Counted from the first letter of the stretch, positions 1 to 5,937 are shown. The stretch is 8,392 nucleotides of DNA from Saliniramus sp050485405 (GCA_050485405.1 JBJHBI010000101.1:1-8392); one strand, 5' to 3'. A program made the numbers and translations. Notes: generated by a model from the sequence alone, not told the origin.

Positions 1-1131
1 GCGCGCATCGATGCGATCGAGCGTGAGGTCAAGCACGACGTCATCGCCTTCCTCACGCATCTCGCCGAGATCGTGGGACCCGAGGCGCGCTTCGTGCACC
101 AGGGCATGACCTCATCCGACGTGCTCGATACCTGCTTCAACGTGCAGCTCACCCGCGCCGCCGACCTGCTGCTGGCCGATCTCGACGCGCTGCTGGCCGC
201 GCTGGAGCGCCGCGCTTTCGAATACAAGCTGACGCCCACGATCGGGCGCTCGCACGGCATCCATGCCGAGCCGACCACATTCGGCCTGAAGCTCGCCCAG
301 GCCTATGCCGAGTTCGACCGCTGCCGCACCCGCCTCGTCGCGGCGCGCGAGGAGATCGCGACCTGCGCCATTTCCGGCGCCGTCGGCACCTTCGCCAATA
401 TCGATCCGCGCGTGGAGGAATACGTGGCCGAGAAGCTGGGCCTGAAGCCCGAGCCGGTCTCGACCCAGGTTATCCCGCGCGACCGCCACGCCATGTTCTT
501 CGCCACGCTCGGGGTGATCGCCTCCTCGATCGAGCGGCTCGCCACCGAGGTGCGCCATCTCCAGCGCTCGGAAGTGCTTGAGGCGGAGGAGTATTTCTCC
601 CCCGGCCAGAAGGGCTCCTCGGCCATGCCGCACAAGCGCAACCCGGTGCTGACGGAGAATCTCACCGGTCTCGCGCGGATGGTGCGCTCCTACGCCCTGC
701 CCGCCATGGAGAACGTGGCGCTCTGGCACGAGCGCGACATCTCGCATTCCTCGGTCGAGCGCATGATCGGCCCGGATGCGACGGTGACGCTCGATTTCGC
801 ACTCGCGCGCCTCACCGGCGTGATGGACAAGCTCGTCGTCTATCCCGAGACGATGCAGAAGAATCTCGATCGCCTCGGCGGGCTGGTGCATTCGCAGCGC
901 GTCTTGCTGGCGCTTACGCAGAAGGGCGTCTCGCGCGAGGATTCCTACCGCCTCGTCCAGCGCAACGCCATGCCGGTCTGGCGCGGCGAGGGTGATTTCC
1001 TGACGCTGCTCAAGGCGGATGCGGAAGTCAGCGCGAAGATGAGCGATACCGAGATCGAGGATTGTTTCGATCTCGGCTATCACCTCGCGCAGGTCGATAC
1101 GATCTTCAAGCGCGTCTTCGGGCGCGCCTGA
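1..1131 (+). CDS. purB: Adenylosuccinate lyase, 3' part (5' end outside window)
   Basis: Adenylosuccinate lyase, a cytoplasmic enzyme of the fumarase/aspartase superfamily, releases fumarate from SAICAR and from adenylosuccinate and so acts twice in purine synthesis. The frame is open from base 1 and ends with TGA at 1129-1131, giving 376 residues; family members have about 430, so roughly 55-60 N-terminal residues lie upstream. Three family blocks are visible: GMTSSDVLDT at codons 35-44, the region around SHGIHAEPTTFG (His at codon 85, the probable catalytic histidine region), and the superfamily signature GSSAMPHKRNP from codon 205, on the flexible loop carrying the catalytic serine. No frameshift or missing motif is seen. 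It converges on the gamma-carbonic anhydrase gene, with only 34 bases between the stop codons. I see no clear hairpin terminator after it. Identification is secure; only the start is unknown. Confidence 0.97.
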   Translation, partial: ARIDAIEREVKHDVIAFLTHLAEIVGPEARFVHQGMTSSDVLDTCFNVQLTRAADLLLADLDALLAALERRAFEYKLTPTIGRSHGIHAEPTTFGLKLAQAYAEFDRCRTRLVAAREEIATCAISGAVGTFANIDPRVEEYVAEKLGLKPEPVSTQVIPRDRHAMFFATLGVIASSIERLATEVRHLQRSEVLEAEEYFSPGQKGSSAMPHKRNPVLTENLTGLARMVRSYALPAMENVALWHERDISHSSVERMIGPDATVTLDFALARLTGVMDKLVVYPETMQKNLDRLGGLVHSQRVLLALTQKGVSREDSYRLVQRNAMPVWRGEGDFLTLLKADAEVSAKMSDTEIEDCFDLGYHLAQVDTIFKRVFGRA

Positions 1132-1140
1132 GGCGGCTCG

Positions 1141-1182
1141 ATCGAGGCGTTTCAATCGAGGCGTTTCAATCGAGGCGTTTCA
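1141..1182. repeat. Three perfect 14-bp tandem repeats at the gamma-CA stop codon
   Basis: The unit ATCGAGGCGTTTCA occurs three times head to tail (1141-1154, 1155-1168, 1169-1182) with no mismatch. Read on the minus strand, the copy at 1169-1182 encodes the end of the gamma-carbonic anhydrase (…MKRLD), and the next copy begins with its TGA stop. The third copy lies wholly in the spacer towards purB. The upstream edge overlaps a 10-bp palindrome, CTCGATCGAG (1137-1146). It looks like replication-slippage expansion of the gene's own 3' end; no function is evident. Confidence 0.95.
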
Positions 1183-1696
1183 TGCCCGCAGCGAAGCGCT
1201 TCCAGTTTCTGACATAGCCCTCGGCGGAGCCCCGCAGACCCGCGATCGCCGCCTCGTCGAGGGTGCGGATCGCCTTGGCCGGGGCGCCGACGATCAGCGA
1301 ATTGTCGGGAAACTCCTTGCCTTCGGTGACGAGCGCATTCGCCCCGATCAGGCAATTGCGGCCGATGCGCGCGTGATTGAGAACTGTCGCACCCATCCCC
1401 ACCAGCGAGCCGTCACCGATCGTGCAGCCATGCAGGATCGCCCGGTGGCCGATGGTGCAGCCGGCGCCGATCGTCATGGGCGCGCCCATATCCGTATGCA
1501 GCACGGAATGCTCCTGGATGTTGGAGCCCTCACCGATATCGATCAGCTCGTTATCCCCGCGCAAAACCGCGCCGAACCAGATCCCGACATCCTCGGCGAG
1601 ACGCACCTTGCCGATGACATGGGCATCCGGCGCGATCCAGAAACGCCCCGCCTGCGGGGTCTGCGGCGCGACGCCGTCGAGTTCGTAGAGCGGCAT
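1166..1696 (-). CDS. Gamma-class carbonic anhydrase-like hexapeptide-repeat protein
   Basis: A 176-aa left-handed beta-helix protein of the gamma carbonic anhydrase/YrdA/PaaY type, expected to be a cytoplasmic homotrimer with a metal site between subunits. The residues that bind metal in the archaeal enzyme Cam have clear counterparts: His67 (SVLHTD), His84 (IGHRAI) and His89 (ILHG); Arg47 and Asp49 (LRGD) and Gln61 also match. Hexapeptide repeats run from about residue 22 to 140, followed by a C-terminal helix. The chosen ATG (1696) has an excellent AGGGAGGAG ribosome site six bases upstream; an in-frame GTG at 1723 lies upstream of that site and is unlikely to be used. The last codons and stop sit inside a 14-bp tandem repeat. 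It probably follows the small membrane protein gene at 1791-2117 in one transcript. The fold and metal site are clear; whether it hydrates CO2 or acts otherwise cannot be told, since many such bacterial homologues have weak or unknown activity. Confidence 0.9.
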   Translation of the reverse strand: MPLYELDGVAPQTPQAGRFWIAPDAHVIGKVRLAEDVGIWFGAVLRGDNELIDIGEGSNIQEHSVLHTDMGAPMTIGAGCTIGHRAILHGCTIGDGSLVGMGATVLNHARIGRNCLIGANALVTEGKEFPDNSLIVGAPAKAIRTLDEAAIAGLRGSAEGYVRNWKRFAAGMKRLD

Positions 1697-1702
1697 GACG
1701 CG

Positions 1703-1711
1703 CTCCTCCCT
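1703..1711 (-). promoter_or_regulatory. Strong ribosome binding site fixing the gamma-CA start
   Basis: On the minus strand AGGGAGGAG, close to a full anti-16S match, lies six bases before the ATG at 1696. It decides between this ATG and the in-frame GTG at 1723. Confidence 0.85.
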
Positions 1712-1731
1712 TTGATTTTTCACTGATCTCA

Positions 1732-1760
1732 GGGAAGCGGGCGCCGGGGGGCGGTGTCAA
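1732..1760 (-). promoter_or_regulatory. Weak promoter candidate upstream of gamma-CA
   Basis: In the 94-base gap between the membrane protein gene and gamma-CA, the minus strand has a consensus -35 hexamer TTGACA (1760-1755). The -10 positions 17-18 bases on (CTTCCC or TTCCCT) fit poorly. It could give gamma-CA its own transcript as well as read-through from upstream. It is equally plausible as a chance match. Confidence 0.25.
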
Positions 1761-1790
1761 GCACGCGCAGGCCCAACCCTCTTTCGCGTA

Positions 1791-2117
1791 TCAACCGAAG
1801 AGAAAATGCAGGGCGTCGCGCACGAGCGAACCGGAAGCGAGGCTCCACAAACCGGCGATGATCGTCGCGGCCATGACGAAGCCGATCGGACGATCCTCGT
1901 AGCGGCGTCCGCGCACGGTGTTGCGCATGATGATGAAGGGCGCCGAGAAAGCCAGCACCGGCACGCTCGCCACCACCATCGGCCCCTTGCCGAGCAGCAG
2001 ATTGAAGCTGGCGCGCCGCGCCGTCAGCGCCTCGAACATGCTCGCGAGCGCGCCCGCGAAGGCGAAGCCGACGAGGATCGTCACGAGGGCAGAAATGTTG
2101 GACGCATCGAAACTCAT
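1791..2117 (-). CDS. Small three-helix inner-membrane protein of unknown function
   Basis: A 108-aa protein, mostly membrane: hydrophobic segments at about residues 8-30, 44-64 and 77-98, joined by short polar loops. The loop after the second helix is strongly basic (RNTVRGRRYEDR, 65-76), as is TARR after the first. No enzyme motif or signal peptide is seen. It resembles small conserved alphaproteobacterial membrane proteins of a DUF type (possibly DUF6949, from memory, unverified). I chose ATG 2117 because the first helix follows directly; in-frame GTG codons at 2120, 2138 and 2165 would add 1, 7 or 16 residues, and a GGAG lies 15 bases before the ATG (12 before GTG 2120), so the start is uncertain. 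The gene is first in a probable two-gene unit with gamma-CA, and its start lies 64 bases from a CtrA-type box that it shares with the divergent gene at 2262. Confidence 0.75.
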   Translation of the reverse strand: MSFDASNISALVTILVGFAFAGALASMFEALTARRASFNLLLGKGPMVVASVPVLAFSAPFIIMRNTVRGRRYEDRPIGFVMAATIIAGLWSLASGSLVRDALHFLFG

Positions 2118-2261
2118 CACCGCTATCCCGCTCTCCACGACCCATACCGTCCCGGACCGCGACACCCAGTGTGCACCAGCTTTAACGAATGATTAAGCAT
2201 GATCGCGCGACAAGGTTAACGCGTTCGCCGCAGTGACGGCGACCGCGATACGGGGCGAGAA
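2118..2261. promoter_or_regulatory. Divergent promoter region between two membrane-protein genes
   Basis: This spacer separates the two divergent starts and contains an AT-rich island at about 2180-2220 in otherwise GC-rich DNA. The island holds a full CtrA-type box (2182-2196) and a further TTAA (2216-2219) inside GTTAAC. Nearby are an 8-bp palindrome AACGCGTT (2218-2225) and a 6-bp stem-loop TCGCCG/CGGCGA (2225-2242), 20 bases before ATG 2262. Sigma-70-like hexamers can be fitted on the minus strand (TTAACC, 17 bases, TTAATC) but are weak. Confidence 0.6.
2182..2196. promoter_or_regulatory. Full CtrA-type binding box, TTAA-N7-TTAA
   Basis: TTAACGAATGATTAA is a perfect TTAA-N7-TTAA, the established recognition pattern of the alphaproteobacterial cell-cycle regulator CtrA (full form TTAA-N7-TTAAC). 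It reads as TTAA-N7-TTAA on both strands, and lies 64 bases from ATG 2117 on one side and 65 from ATG 2262 on the other. In DNA this GC-rich an eight-base A/T pattern at fixed spacing is rare by chance, and by eye I found TTAA nowhere else in the window except 2216-2219. Binding is inferred, not shown. Confidence 0.6.
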
Positions 2262-2957
2262 ATGGCGCGCGAACCGGTCTTCTGCAGGCAACCCAATCCC
2301 GCCTTCGGGCACCGTCGTCCGATCAGGCCGGTGCGGATGATCCGTGCCGATGCGCTCGTTCTGGCGCTGATCTTCCTCGTCTGCGCCGCCGGCATCGCCG
2401 CCTTCGGGATGAGCCGCCATCTCGTCCTGCCTCCCGAGGCGGAGCCGCAGGAGCCCGTCATTCACGATCTGCGTTTCGCCGGCCAGCCTTTGCGCGTGGC
2501 CGAGCACTGGCTCGCGGTCAGCGACGGTGTGCCGGGGCGGCTGAGCCTGCGGGTTCCGTTATCCGACATCGTCGGCGATGCGGTGGAGCCCGATGCCCAG
2601 CTCATCGTCGCCCTCGCCGCGCCCGATCGTGCAGTGACACCGGCCGACCGCCCGCGGCTGATCTATGCGCGATTTCTGTCGAGCGATGCGAGCACCTTCG
2701 GCGGCAATCTCGTGCGCCGCTCGTTCCGGGCCGATACGCCCTATGAGGGGGAGGTGTTGCTGCTCGCACCGCCTGAGGGCCGCAGCTTCGCCGCGCGTTG
2801 CGGCAAGCGCGAGGACGGCCCCGTCGCGCCGAGTTGCTCGACGGAGCTGCGCCGCAACGGTCTCGATATTCAGCTGCAGATGGCCAAGCAGGACGTGCGG
2901 CACTGGGAGCGCATCGTCACCTGGATCAGCACGGACCTGCTCGCGCCGCACGAATGA
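2262..2957 (+). CDS. Single-pass membrane-anchored protein of unknown function
   Basis: A 231-aa protein I do not recognise. A basic N-terminus is followed by one hydrophobic helix at about residues 31-50 (ALVLALIFLVCAAGIAAFGM), then about 180 mostly polar residues probably facing the periplasm. Two cysteines, Cys180 and Cys192, could form a disulfide there. Beta-rich segments are suggested by LSLRVPL (94-100), QLIVALA (113-119) and EGEVLLLAP (162-170), and the C-terminus looks helical (203-227). It is not an obvious lipoprotein: Cys41 lies inside the helix without a lipobox. ATG 2262 has a modest GGGGCGAG upstream; ATG 2337 (Met26), directly before the helix, would give a 206-aa protein with a short basic head and is a credible alternative. 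It diverges from the gene at 2117 across the CtrA-type box and converges with DUF3126, 36 bases apart. Coding potential is good because the helix plus soluble-domain pattern is coherent; function is unknown. Confidence 0.75.
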   Translation: MAREPVFCRQPNPAFGHRRPIRPVRMIRADALVLALIFLVCAAGIAAFGMSRHLVLPPEAEPQEPVIHDLRFAGQPLRVAEHWLAVSDGVPGRLSLRVPLSDIVGDAVEPDAQLIVALAAPDRAVTPADRPRLIYARFLSSDASTFGGNLVRRSFRADTPYEGEVLLLAPPEGRSFAARCGKREDGPVAPSCSTELRRNGLDIQLQMAKQDVRHWERIVTWISTDLLAPHE

Positions 2958-2993
2958 GACCGGCGGCGCGGGTCGGTAGCGTGTGAGAACGCG

Positions 2994-3206
2994 TCAGTCT
3001 TCGAGATCCGTATCGAGGATCGCCATCTGGAAATTGAAGGAGCGATCGCCGTCCTCGTCATCGAGGAAGAGCACGCCGACGAATTCCTCGCCGATATAGA
3101 CCTCGGCCGAATCGTCCTTCTTGGGGCGCCCGACGACGCGGATCGCATGATTTGCGAAGGTCTGGCGCAGGTAGCGCTCGACTTTCGCCATTTCGGATTT
3201 GTTCAC
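2994..3206 (-). CDS. DUF3126 family small protein
   Basis: A 70-aa protein matching DUF3126, a small alphaproteobacterial family of unknown function and of this length. The family core is evident: an N-terminal helix (KSEMAKVERYLRQTF, 3-17), then IRVVGRPKKDDSAEVYIGEEF (21-41), GVLFLDDEDGDRSFNFQ (43-59) and an acidic end (DTDLED). It looks like a compact alpha-beta domain with an acidic loop LDDEDGD; there is no membrane segment or signal. The start is a GTG at 3206, supported by GGAG six bases upstream and by family length; the frame stays open for 51 more codons into cysE, but that part overlaps cysE and lacks family similarity. An internal ATG at residue 6 is a less likely start. It lies 95 bases behind cysE on the same strand and is probably the last gene of that operon. 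The position suggests, without proving, a link to cysteine metabolism. Confidence 0.9.
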   Translation of the reverse strand: MNKSEMAKVERYLRQTFANHAIRVVGRPKKDDSAEVYIGEEFVGVLFLDDEDGDRSFNFQMAILDTDLED

Positions 3207-3253
3207 CAGTTGCTCCGCTTGTCTGATTTGGGGGGACGCGAACGGATTGCCAT

Positions 3254-3273
3254 GTTGCGCGAGCCGGCGCAAC
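3254..3273 (-). other. 7-bp stem-loop between cysE and DUF3126
   Basis: GTTGCGC (3254-3260) and GCGCAAC (3267-3273) form a perfect 7-bp stem with a 6-base loop in the 95-base cysE-DUF3126 gap. No T-tract follows on the minus strand, so it is not a classical intrinsic terminator. It might stabilise or separate the two parts of the message, or be a chance hairpin. Confidence 0.4.
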
Positions 3274-3301
3274 CCGCTGGCGCGGATCGCGTCACCCAGC
3301 G

Positions 3302-4162
3302 TCAGCGTCCTTGCTTCTCGGCGAGGATCTGATCCATGGTGCGGGCCGGCTCGGCGCAACCCGCAGTTCCGACGACCCGGGCGGGGACGCCGGCGACGGT
3401 GGTATTATGCGGAACCGGTTCGAGCACGACGGAGCCGGCGGCGACGCGCGCGCAATGGCCGACCTCGATATTGCCCAGGATCTTCGCCCCCGCGCCGATC
3501 AGCACGCCGCAACGGATCTTGGGATGGCGGTCCCCGCTCTCCTTGCCGGTGCCGCCGAGCGTCACGTCCTGGAGGATCGAGACGTCGTCATCGACCGTCG
3601 CCGTGGCACCCACGACGAGCCCGGTCGCATGGTCGAGGAAGATCCCCTGCCCGATCCGTGCCTGCGGGTTGATGTCGGTCTGGAAGGTTTCCGAGGAGAC
3701 GCTCTGGAGATAGAGGGCGAGATCGCGCCGCCCGCGATGCCACAGCCAATGCGCGAGGCGATGCGTCTGGATGGCGTGGAAGCCCTTGAAATACAGGAGC
3801 GGCTCGATCAGCCGCGTGCAGGCCGGATCGCGGTCGATCACGGCGATGATGTCGGCACGGAACGCGGCGCCGATGCCCGGATCGTCCTGCACCGCCTCCA
3901 TATAGGTCTGGCTGATCAGATCCGCCGAGAGCGCGGGATGGGCGAGGCGCGAGGCGACACGGTGGATCACCGCCGCTTCGAGCGAGGGCTGGTTGATCAC
4001 GCTCGTGAGCACGAAATTGGTGAGCGCCGATTCGTTGCGTGCGACTGCTTCGGCCTCGTGCCGGACCTGGCTCCAGACCGGATCGAGACTCTCGACGACG
4101 CCCTTGCGATCCGTGGCGGGATCGCCCTGTTCGAGCGCGCTTCGTACCTGCATCCGGGCCAT
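3302..4162 (-). CDS. cysE: Serine O-acetyltransferase
   Basis: Serine O-acetyltransferase transfers acetyl from acetyl-CoA to L-serine, giving O-acetylserine, the committed step of cysteine synthesis; usually a hexamer. The 286-aa protein has the N-terminal helical SATase domain (about 27-160, with VLTSVINQPSLEAAV and the FKGFHAIQTHRLAHWLW stretch) and a left-handed beta-helix domain (about 162-260) with LDHATG, VSILQDVTLGGTGK and DRHPKI. Asp163 and His178 match the E. coli catalytic pair Asp143/His158, and His213 matches His193. The position of E. coli His145 is Asn165 here (DINP for DIHP). ATG 4162 is chosen for GGGAGG seven bases upstream; the longer frame to 4315 overlaps the upstream hydrolase. 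The C-terminus ends …EKQGR, without the terminal isoleucine that anchors E. coli CysE in CysK. It follows hydrolase B by 40 bases and precedes DUF3126. Identification is secure. Confidence 0.97.
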   Translation of the reverse strand: MARMQVRSALEQGDPATDRKGVVESLDPVWSQVRHEAEAVARNESALTNFVLTSVINQPSLEAAVIHRVASRLAHPALSADLISQTYMEAVQDDPGIGAAFRADIIAVIDRDPACTRLIEPLLYFKGFHAIQTHRLAHWLWHRGRRDLALYLQSVSSETFQTDINPQARIGQGIFLDHATGLVVGATATVDDDVSILQDVTLGGTGKESGDRHPKIRCGVLIGAGAKILGNIEVGHCARVAAGSVVLEPVPHNTTVAGVPARVVGTAGCAEPARTMDQILAEKQGR

Positions 4163-4169
4163 GGGGTAA

Positions 4170-4175
4170 CCTCCC
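4170..4175 (-). promoter_or_regulatory. Ribosome binding site fixing the cysE start
   Basis: GGGAGG on the minus strand, seven bases before ATG 4162, selects this start over an upstream in-frame start at 4315. Confidence 0.8.
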
Positions 4176-4202
4176 GCTCTGCGCCTGTTGCGCTGCCTCT
4201 CC

Positions 4203-5093
4203 CTATATAGCGTGATCGAACCGCTGCAGGAAGGTTTCGACCGCAGTGGAAAATACATCGTTGCGATCGCCGGCAACCATGTGTCGTGCCTGCGCCACGT
4301 CAATGAATTCCGCATGCGGCACGAGTTCGCGGAATGCCTGCGCCGCCTCGGGCGTCACGAGTTCGCTCGATCCGCCACGCACCAGCAGGACGGGCACCCG
4401 GATCGCGCGGGCGCAGCGATGCAGAGCAGCCTCCGATTCGCGCCAATCGGCATTGACCGAGCCGGGCCCGTCGAGGAAGGCGGGATCCCAATGCCAGTAC
4501 CAGCGCCCGTCATCGGCGCGGCGCAGATTCTTGCGCAGGCCGTCGAGGGAGCGCGGGCGCGGGCGATGCGGCAGGTAGCGCGCCACCGCATCCGCCGCCT
4601 CGTCGATCGTCGCGAAACCCTCACGCGCATGGGCCATCATGAAGGACTGGATGCGGTCCACCCCGCGCGGATCCATCTGCGGCACGATATCGACGAGAAC
4701 GAGCGCGCGAAAGCAGGGCTGCGCATCCGGATCGTCGCCCAGCGCGAGGATCGCCGCGAGCCCGCCCAGAGAGGCGCCGATGGCGACGGGGGCCAGCCCG
4801 CCCTCCCCGGTCAGGCTCTGTGCGACGCAGCGCGCATCGGCGCCGAAATCGCGGAAGCCGTAGGCGCCGGAAGCGAGCCAGTCGCTCTCGCCATGGCCGC
4901 GCTGATCGAGGGCGATGGCCCGCCAGCCGCGCCCGGCGAGGCGCTCCGCCGTCCCGCCCCAGGCATGACGCGTCTGCCCGCCGCCATGCATCAGGAGCGC
5001 CGTGGGAGCGGCTGCGCGCGCGGGCTCGTCGCCGGTGAAGAATTCGTCGCCGACGAGGCGGTTGTCATGCGCTCCGGTGAAGCCGATCGTCAC
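4203..5093 (-). CDS. Alpha/beta hydrolase B (substrate unknown)
   Basis: A 296-aa cytoplasmic alpha/beta-hydrolase fold protein. Visible landmarks are the oxyanion HGGG at 36-39, LDQRGHGES at 62-70, the nucleophile elbow GASLGG with Ser108, the candidate acid Glu244 (SSELVT) after strand VPVLLVRGG, and the catalytic His271 (ARHMVAGD). Residues about 146-212 form a helical cap rich in charged and aromatic residues (RWYWHWDP), which would shape the substrate site. No signal peptide. The start is a GTG at 5093 that overlaps the TGA of hydrolase A by four bases (GTGA), with GGAAG seven bases upstream, so the two are probably translationally coupled. It precedes cysE by 40 bases. Relatives are annotated as esterases, epoxide hydrolases or haloperoxidases; the sequence does not choose among these. 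It is only distantly similar to hydrolase A, sharing the fold landmarks but not the cap. Confidence 0.9.
   Translation of the reverse strand: MTIGFTGAHDNRLVGDEFFTGDEPARAAAPTALLMHGGGQTRHAWGGTAERLAGRGWRAIALDQRGHGESDWLASGAYGFRDFGADARCVAQSLTGEGGLAPVAIGASLGGLAAILALGDDPDAQPCFRALVLVDIVPQMDPRGVDRIQSFMMAHAREGFATIDEAADAVARYLPHRPRPRSLDGLRKNLRRADDGRWYWHWDPAFLDGPGSVNADWRESEAALHRCARAIRVPVLLVRGGSSELVTPEAAQAFRELVPHAEFIDVAQARHMVAGDRNDVFSTAVETFLQRFDHAI
4204..4232 (-). promoter_or_regulatory. Possible internal promoter for cysE
   Basis: At the very end of hydrolase B, the minus strand reads CGCTATATAGGG, with a TATATA -10-like hexamer (4209-4204) that stands out in this GC-rich DNA. The -35 at 17 bases (TTCCTG, 4232-4227) is poor. 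It could give cysE expression independent of the hydrolases. The bases also encode the hydrolase stop codon, so chance is possible. Confidence 0.3.
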
Positions 5094-5857
5094 GCGCGGT
5101 CTTCCAGAAAGGCCAGCACGCCGGCGCGATGGGTCTTGTCGCCGACCGCGAGATTGTGGTCGCGACCGGGAATGTCGAGCGCCTGCGCATCGGGCATCAG
5201 CGCCGCGAGCTCATGCGGCGAGCCAGCAATCTCGTCCTTGGTGCCCACGCTGATCAAGGTCGGCACCATGATGCGCTCGATCTCGGCCCGGGTCAGCGTC
5301 TGGCGCGAACCGCGAATGCAGGCGGCGAGCGCCTCGAGATCGCTGCCGGTCTGCTCGGCGAAGAGCCGGAACATCCGTTGCAGCGGATCGGTGAGTTCGT
5401 CGGCGGAGGCCACCTCCATCGCATCGGCGATGCCCATCGGCAGGCCCACACCCTCGACCAGATGAATTCCGAGCCCGCCCATCAGCAGGCTGCGCACCCG
5501 GTCGGGATGGGCGAGCGCGAGATGCGAGCTGATCCGCGCGCCCATGGAATAACCCATCACGTCGGCGCGGGGGAGATCGAGGTGGTCGAGCAGCCGGCGC
5601 GCATCCTCGGCCATGATCGCGCTGTCATAGGCGGCGGGATCGTAGAGCTTCTCGCTCTGCCCGTGGCCGCGATTGTCGAGCGCGACGACGCGGCGCCCGG
5701 CCCGCGCGAGCGTCTTCACCCACAGGGTGTTCACCCAGTTGACGGCGTGGTTGGAAGCGAAACCGTGAATGAGAATGATCGGCTCACCGCGATCCTCGCC
5801 CTCGGCGGCGACGTCGATATAGGCGATGCGCACGCCGTCGGATGAAAAGCTCTGCAT
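5090..5857 (-). CDS. Alpha/beta hydrolase A (substrate unknown)
   Basis: A 255-aa alpha/beta-hydrolase fold protein without signal peptide. Landmarks: oxyanion HGF at 31-33, VALDNRGHGQSEK at 58-70, nucleophile elbow GYSMGA with Ser104, acid Asp208 (GTKDEI) after the strand VPTLISVG, and His234 (GRDHNLAVGD). The cap (about 133-190) is shorter than in hydrolase B. It resembles the class of small hydrolases related to 3-oxoadipate enol-lactonase and esterases, but no aromatic-degradation genes are near, so that role is not supported. ATG 5857 is the first plausible start, but lacks a strong ribosome site (only CGGG-like sequence upstream). It is the first gene of a probable operon with hydrolase B, cysE and DUF3126, transcribed away from dapD. 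Fold certain, substrate unknown. Confidence 0.9.
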   Translation of the reverse strand: MQSFSSDGVRIAYIDVAAEGEDRGEPIILIHGFASNHAVNWVNTLWVKTLARAGRRVVALDNRGHGQSEKLYDPAAYDSAIMAEDARRLLDHLDLPRADVMGYSMGARISSHLALAHPDRVRSLLMGGLGIHLVEGVGLPMGIADAMEVASADELTDPLQRMFRLFAEQTGSDLEALAACIRGSRQTLTRAEIERIMVPTLISVGTKDEIAGSPHELAALMPDAQALDIPGRDHNLAVGDKTHRAGVLAFLEDRA

Positions 5858-5937
5858 GGTCGATATGGCCCGAAGAAATTCCCGTTACGCGTCATGAAGG
5901 CGGCGCGACCGCCGGCAACGGTATGGACCAGCCACGC

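Noticed and set aside
112..1155. 347-codon minus-strand open frame opposite purB
   Set aside because: Antisense shadow of purB: composition is Arg/Gly/Ala/Glu-rich, no family motif, and purB on the other strand is unmistakable.
1132..1165. Bidirectional terminator between purB and gamma-CA
   Set aside because: Only a 10-bp palindrome (CTCGATCGAG) and the tandem repeat are present; no stem-loop with T-tract on either strand.
1141..1182. CRISPR-like array
   Set aside because: The 14-bp units are directly abutting, with no spacers, and no cas gene is nearby.
1697..1723. GTG at 1723 as the gamma-CA start
   Set aside because: The strong AGGGAGGAG lies between this GTG and ATG 1696, so it serves the ATG.
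2958..2993. Terminator between the convergent genes at 2957 and 2994
   Set aside because: I looked for a hairpin and T-tract on both strands and saw none that is convincing.
3207..3359. 51-codon N-terminal extension of DUF3126 into cysE
   Set aside because: It overlaps the cysE end, exceeds the family length of about 70 residues, and GTG 3206 has GGAG six bases upstream.
3311..5465. Plus-strand open frames of 299 and 425 codons opposite cysE and the hydrolases
   Set aside because: Antisense shadows with no domain similarity, while all three minus-strand genes carry catalytic motifs, good ribosome sites and operon spacing.
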